From NCBI RefSeq assembly GCF_003286085.1, contig NW_020825294.1, forward strand, positions 7,316,001 to 7,380,000: a DNA stretch of 64,000 nucleotides, given 5' to 3'. Below the pieces are notes generated by a model. That model was not told the DNA's origin. It worked only from the letters and a program-made list of their open reading frames with translations, and did not search any database. Numbering within the stretch: the first letter of the stretch is position 1; each line of letters starts with the position of its first letter. This stretch comes from Drosophila persimilis (taxonomy: Eukaryota > Arthropoda > Insecta > Diptera > Drosophilidae). The translations under genes and the position numbers were made by a program. Positions 60,405-64,000 of this stretch are shown here, in pieces.

Positions 60405-60569
60405 ATGAAAACATTACGGGGACGTGATGTGAGCGAAACTGGGATTAAGACTCTGCAACAGCTATCAGCCAGCCAACAGCCAACAAGCAGAGAGGCAAGC
60501 GGGCCAAACGGCAGAGTAGCAGCGACTCTAATAGCTCAAATTTTTCAGGAGGTGCGGAACCGCATATAA
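60405..60569 (+). CDS. 54-codon small ORF (MKTLRGRDVSETG...)
   Basis: ATG 60405 to TAA 60567-60569. The text MKTLRGRDVSETGIKTLQQ... ends with the helical LIAQIFQEVRNRI and is GC-rich and hydrophilic. Just upstream (about 60128-60315) another plus-strand frame without ATG is also protein-like (KRSIQVEVLPSMLSLETGKG). A TATAAATA sequence overlaps the stop codon (60565-60572) and could be a TATA box for a transcript to the right. Confidence 0.25.
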   Translation: MKTLRGRDVSETGIKTLQQLSASQQPTSREASGPNGRVAATLIAQIFQEVRNRI

Positions 60570-61599
60570 ATACTAGTATGACTATACATTAGGCGTGGCA
60601 CTTGGCTGCGGTGAGACGATTACATAACGGGGCGTATGCGCAACGCATTGAGCCAGCTGCAAATGAGCCGGAGACTGTCAAAGGGAATTACATGGGACAA
60701 CTCAAATGCAATGTAGAAACTTATGTAAATTAGTTTAATTACAATTTTAAAAAAAATAACTGCTATTTGCACGAGTATTATATTATAATAGGGTCGATAG
60801 TTCTTATATGTATGTAGATGAAAGCAATAGGCCAAAGACATTTTCGAATTACAACTTCACCTAACCAATCAATTTCGAATTTTGTTGCAATAATATATTA
60901 TGTTTGTTTGCTCTCCAGATTTGTTTATGGGTCACGCTTAAGATAAATGTGCGGCACGGTATTGTCGATGTTTATATCTTCAAATATATATGTTAGCCCC
61001 GCTGACAGACGACCTACAGTAGCTGGAATGAGCTGAAAGCTTTGTGGTGATGGTAGGTAATTTATTTCTTGTTTTTCCCCTTGACCGTGTCGATTGAATA
61101 TTGATCAAGTGGGGCAGCACGTATACGTCTGGTGGACGTGACCTAAGTCGATTTACCTCAAAATACTTATATGTCATAGAGTACCGAATCTTAGATTTTA
61201 AGCAGAAAGAATATTTACCTTTACCTTTGCTTAAGAGTTAACCTTTACCTTATTCTTGTGGACAAAGACCTGAACAAAGCATACATTTGTATAATGGATG
61301 AGTTTTGTTGTCTCTTCTCAAGAGCTTCACTGAATTCACAATAGAATTACTTGCTGGAAAATTTTGTTTGACTAGGCATCAATTTACATCAAAGTAAAGT
61401 AAATTCCCTCCTGTCCCTCTCACTTACTCCGAATCCAATAAAGCAATTTTGTATTGTCAATTTAATAAAGCCTTTTTCGAGTTGATATAAATGGATTATG
61501 CCTGTGCCTCTGTGCTGCTGGAATATTTTATTAGAAAAGTTTTACGCTTCGTTCAACCTCAAAGTGGATGGTGGCAAGGAAAAGTCCTGATAGGGAGCT

Positions 61600-61861
61600 A
61601 TGAAACCATCCAAGGAATGGATATTTATTGGGATTGTCTATCGATTAAGCTTCTTAGACTCTGAAGCCCGTTGCTGTGATGTCAGTTATGGCAACCGTGT
61701 TGGTCACGTCAACAAAAGAGTGTTTTGGCTTTCATCAGAAAACAGAGGACGCCAAGGCAGGCATCATATTTGCAGGCAACTTGGCTGCACTGGCAGCTGC
61801 ACCTTCTTGCAACTCTATTGTTAACAATACAAACGAAATGGAAGGGGCAAAATTTGAATAG
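61600..61861 (+). CDS. Overlapping small ORFs, one cysteine-rich
   Basis: 61600-61824 starts MKPSKEWIFIGIVYRLSFL, signal-like, and ends in a Cys-rich tail (HHICRQLGCTGSCTFLQLYC). 61679-61861 in another frame starts MSVMATVLVTSTKECFGF and continues TEDAKAGIIFAGNLAALAAA. Both begin with ATG. Only one can be the main product. They lie directly upstream of the well-spliced candidate exon at 61899. Confidence 0.22.
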
Positions 61862-61898
61862 CAGTCCTGTTCCTCGGATTGTCTATTGTCTGTTCTAG

Positions 61899-61980
61899 TT
61901 TCCAAGCATCCACAGCACCGTCCTCCTCTGCAGAGCCAATTGGAACGTGCAATTATTTAACCCACATTGCGGCCACTCCG
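61899..61980 (+). CDS. 82-nt plus-strand exon with strong splice sites
   Basis: The acceptor tcggattgtctattgtctgttctag ends at 61898 and GTAAGG begins at 61981. Phase 0 reads FPSIHSTVLLCRANWNVQLF then NPHCGHS; the next frame is also open (FQASTAPSSSAEPIGT...). It is GC-rich relative to the flanks. It is the best-supported plus-strand internal exon in the right half. Neighbouring exons and the family are unknown. Confidence 0.4.
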
Positions 61981-62432
61981 GTAAGGTTAACTGGCTCCAC
62001 CAAAAGTGTTAAAGGCCATGGCATGGGCGTAGGCCCGTCGCAGCCACCCTGCTCCTCCTCGTGCATTCAGCAGTGCGTGTATCCTCGGCTTCGGCTAAAA
62101 GGGAGAAAAGGTCATGAAACGCCTGAATACGCAATGAGGGAAATTCAAAAACAAGCCGTGTTTGAATGAATGCGTCGAGAGGTGGAAAGTGGGAACTAAG
62201 CGTCCCAACTCCCACCCAAAGTGATTGCCAAAACAGTTGACTGGGTAAATAAGTGCACAGAGGTTCAGAGGAGGCAAAGTGTAAGGGTTGCTGGCTGCTG
62301 CTTTTAGATATGTCCTTGGCCTATGTGCCGTGACAATCTTTAGATGCTACTGCACTTCTTTTCACACTCCGTTAGCCTTCTCCTCTAACCAGTTAATGTG
62401 AATTTAAGTTCTTTTCATTTGATGTACTTTGG

Positions 62433-62798
62433 ATGCAACTGTGCTTGGATGGCGAACTCCAACTTATGATGCGACTATGGACCATAGCCCCATCAAATTT
62501 TATTGATCCAATTGATGGTTTCAGACTGACGGCTGAAATTGAAAGAGGAAGATTTGAAATTGCAGCTGAGGAACGAAGCCCAAAGCACGTCAATAATTTT
62601 CGAAGCCGTAATTATGGCAACCTTCTGGCTGTCCGACATTGCAGGTGGTCCTCTCCTAGTTGCCCTGGCCAAGCTCCAAGGGCTGTATTAGTTACATTTA
62701 ATTCCCATATCGCTGGCAAATCTGGCATAAACAATTTTAGGCACAGAACTGATAAGATCTTTGATGAAAAATTAATCCTCAATTTTGAGTTTCTGTGA
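62433..62798 (+). CDS. 121-codon ORF (MQLCLDGELQLMMRL...)
   Basis: ATG 62433 to TGA. The first 65 residues look globular (LWTIAPSNFIDPIDGFRLTA, EIERGRFEIAAEERSPKHVN). CATTGCAG/GTGGTCC inside could be a donor ending an exon at about 62644. It lies 450 bp downstream of the 82-nt exon on the same strand and might belong to the same gene. No domain was recognised. Confidence 0.3.
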   Translation: MQLCLDGELQLMMRLWTIAPSNFIDPIDGFRLTAEIERGRFEIAAEERSPKHVNNFRSRNYGNLLAVRHCRWSSPSCPGQAPRAVLVTFNSHIAGKSGINNFRHRTDKIFDEKLILNFEFL

Positions 62799-62799
62799 A

Positions 62800-64000
62800 T
62801 TACAATTTCTCAAATTGGTTCCGCCCTGACTTATCTCAGTGTAATTCTGACTCGAAAAATACCCATTTCCTCTTCGTTGTAATTCCCAACATGGCTTTCC
62901 CATGTTTACTTTAATTTCTCCACCAAAACATGACTGAAAAACCCCAAACAACAACCTCGAATACGGTCAGAGGGTCGCCCTTGGTGGTATCCTAGTTTCT
63001 TTCTACACCCGACTGTCTGCAGATGAGAGCCGAGAGTGTCGAATAGAGAGACAGACAGGCAGGCACGTGCCCCGACATAAATATGTATGTAAAACAAATG
63101 CCGGAAATTAAATTGACTGAAATTTTATGGCCGAACTACGTGCAAGGCAGCGAAATGTTTGCATAATTTGTGAACAATTGACAAAATTGACATTTCTGCT
63201 TAAATTTCAGTGTCGATGACTCAAAATTCTCCCCAATTTCCCCACAACTTAAAGACCAGACATAAATAAGTGTATTTAAGGTTTTCCGGGTTTGCGATGG
63301 TACGAATGCCCCGTAAAATGCACTAACGATCTGTAGTGGGACAAAGGATATTCCGACTGTCGAATGGTATTCGGGGGTTATGGGCTGCCGGCTGCAAAGC
63401 CACCGAAATTATCGTAAACGAATTTGTTATCTCTGGGTAACATGACAACCAGCTAAAATAATAAAATTTCATCTTCCGCTGCCGAGTAAGAAGACTGAAT
63501 GGCAGCCACCCAACCAACCAGCCAGCGGGCTGCATTTTCCTTTTATGCGGAAATTCTGGCCCGTTCAAAAGGCAGAGGATGTGATGGTAGGAAGGCAAAT
63601 GCCAAAAGTGTTTGGCGGATTTACCGTATATATACTACCACGAATGTACGAGGGTACGTGCGAGTGTGTGTGAGAGTACTTAGTGCATGTCCATGACTGG
63701 AATTATGTTCGCATCAGCAGTTATTTATGCAGCCTAATGCATTTGGCTCAATGGGATTCGAAGATTTATGGTGCAGCATTGGCTAGCTAATACGTCAATG
63801 GCATGATATCATGAAAATTCTATTATTAAAACATTTCTTTTAGACAGTTGTAATTTACTTTAACGTGTTAATATCTGTCACATAGTGATAACAGGCACTC
63901 GACTTTAGTAGACAACAACAAAAGGGGAAACATAATAGGAAAGAATAGTGCAGGGAAGGACAGTGTAGCCCAGGACACAACGGAAAATGTCTTCACTATA
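62800..64000. other. Non-coding right edge
   Basis: Short alternating GC and AT stretches and small non-ATG frames only. A donor-like gtaagaag near 63486 lacks a credible exon. Nothing annotatable. Confidence 0.55.

Noticed and set aside
61190..61260. ttacctttacctttgc repeats
   Set aside because: Short imperfect simple sequence, too few units to call an array.
1..64000. tRNA, rRNA, CRISPR, bacterial operon or phage signals
   Set aside because: None seen; base composition, splice sites and repeats are those of an insect genome.

Overview
The window looks like euchromatic or pericentromeric Drosophila DNA. The reasons are: short introns with GTRAGT donors and pyrimidine-tract acceptors (one is only 55 nt), AT-rich non-coding sequence with abundant catacatatgtatgta-type runs, a decayed non-LTR retrotransposon endonuclease, DRE-like TATCGAT elements, and no operons, Shine-Dalgarno sites, tRNA, rRNA or CRISPR. 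The species cannot be fixed by eye; an obscura-group-like fly is only a guess. Nearly all open frames are short, so every gene call rests on exon logic (splice sites, frame continuity, codon texture), not on long ORFs.

Region 1 (1-19004) is a tandem array of a composite unit of about 5.06-5.2 kb: a left-truncated unit running off the window (1-3549) and three full units (3550-8755, 8756-13811, 13812-19004). The array ends abruptly at 19004 against unique sequence. Each unit carries broken gene-like fragments on both strands, an AT-rich minisatellite, a cluster of GGATCTAGATCC palindromes, a short telomere-like CCCTAA patch and a DRE-like element pair. The copies differ by a copy-specific ~600-bp insertion (LTR-like) in the first unit, a 146-bp deletion in the third, and a diverged patch in the last that switches abruptly to near identity, as expected from unequal exchange plus gene conversion.

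Region 2 (19005-31800) contains a minus-strand, intron-rich gene that I do not recognise. Its best exon is 25438-25947. Candidate alternative first exons lie at 28295-28488, 26986-27206 and 31752-31795; all three leave in the same phase and match the entry of the main exon. Downstream exons are proposed at 22660-22700 and 19242-19316, with a model product of 256 aa. A 36-nt micro-exon on the plus strand sits at 22552-22587.

Region 3 (31800-49300) is mostly intronic or intergenic. It holds a convincing two-exon gene for a 92-aa secreted cysteine-containing protein (40153-40607, minus) and a weaker minus-strand chain of phase-matched exons (33604-38859, perhaps to 49287). A diverged segmental duplication (about 44435-45915 and 47007-48035) brackets a decayed non-LTR retrotransposon endonuclease fragment and a pair of 5'-UTR-like plus-strand exons joined by a 55-nt intron.

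Region 4 (49300-64000) is AT-rich sequence with several isolated exon-like or small-ORF signals, mainly on the plus strand. The best of these, 61899-61980, has strong splice sites on both sides. None of these products was recognised, and isolated hits of this kind are expected to include false positives.
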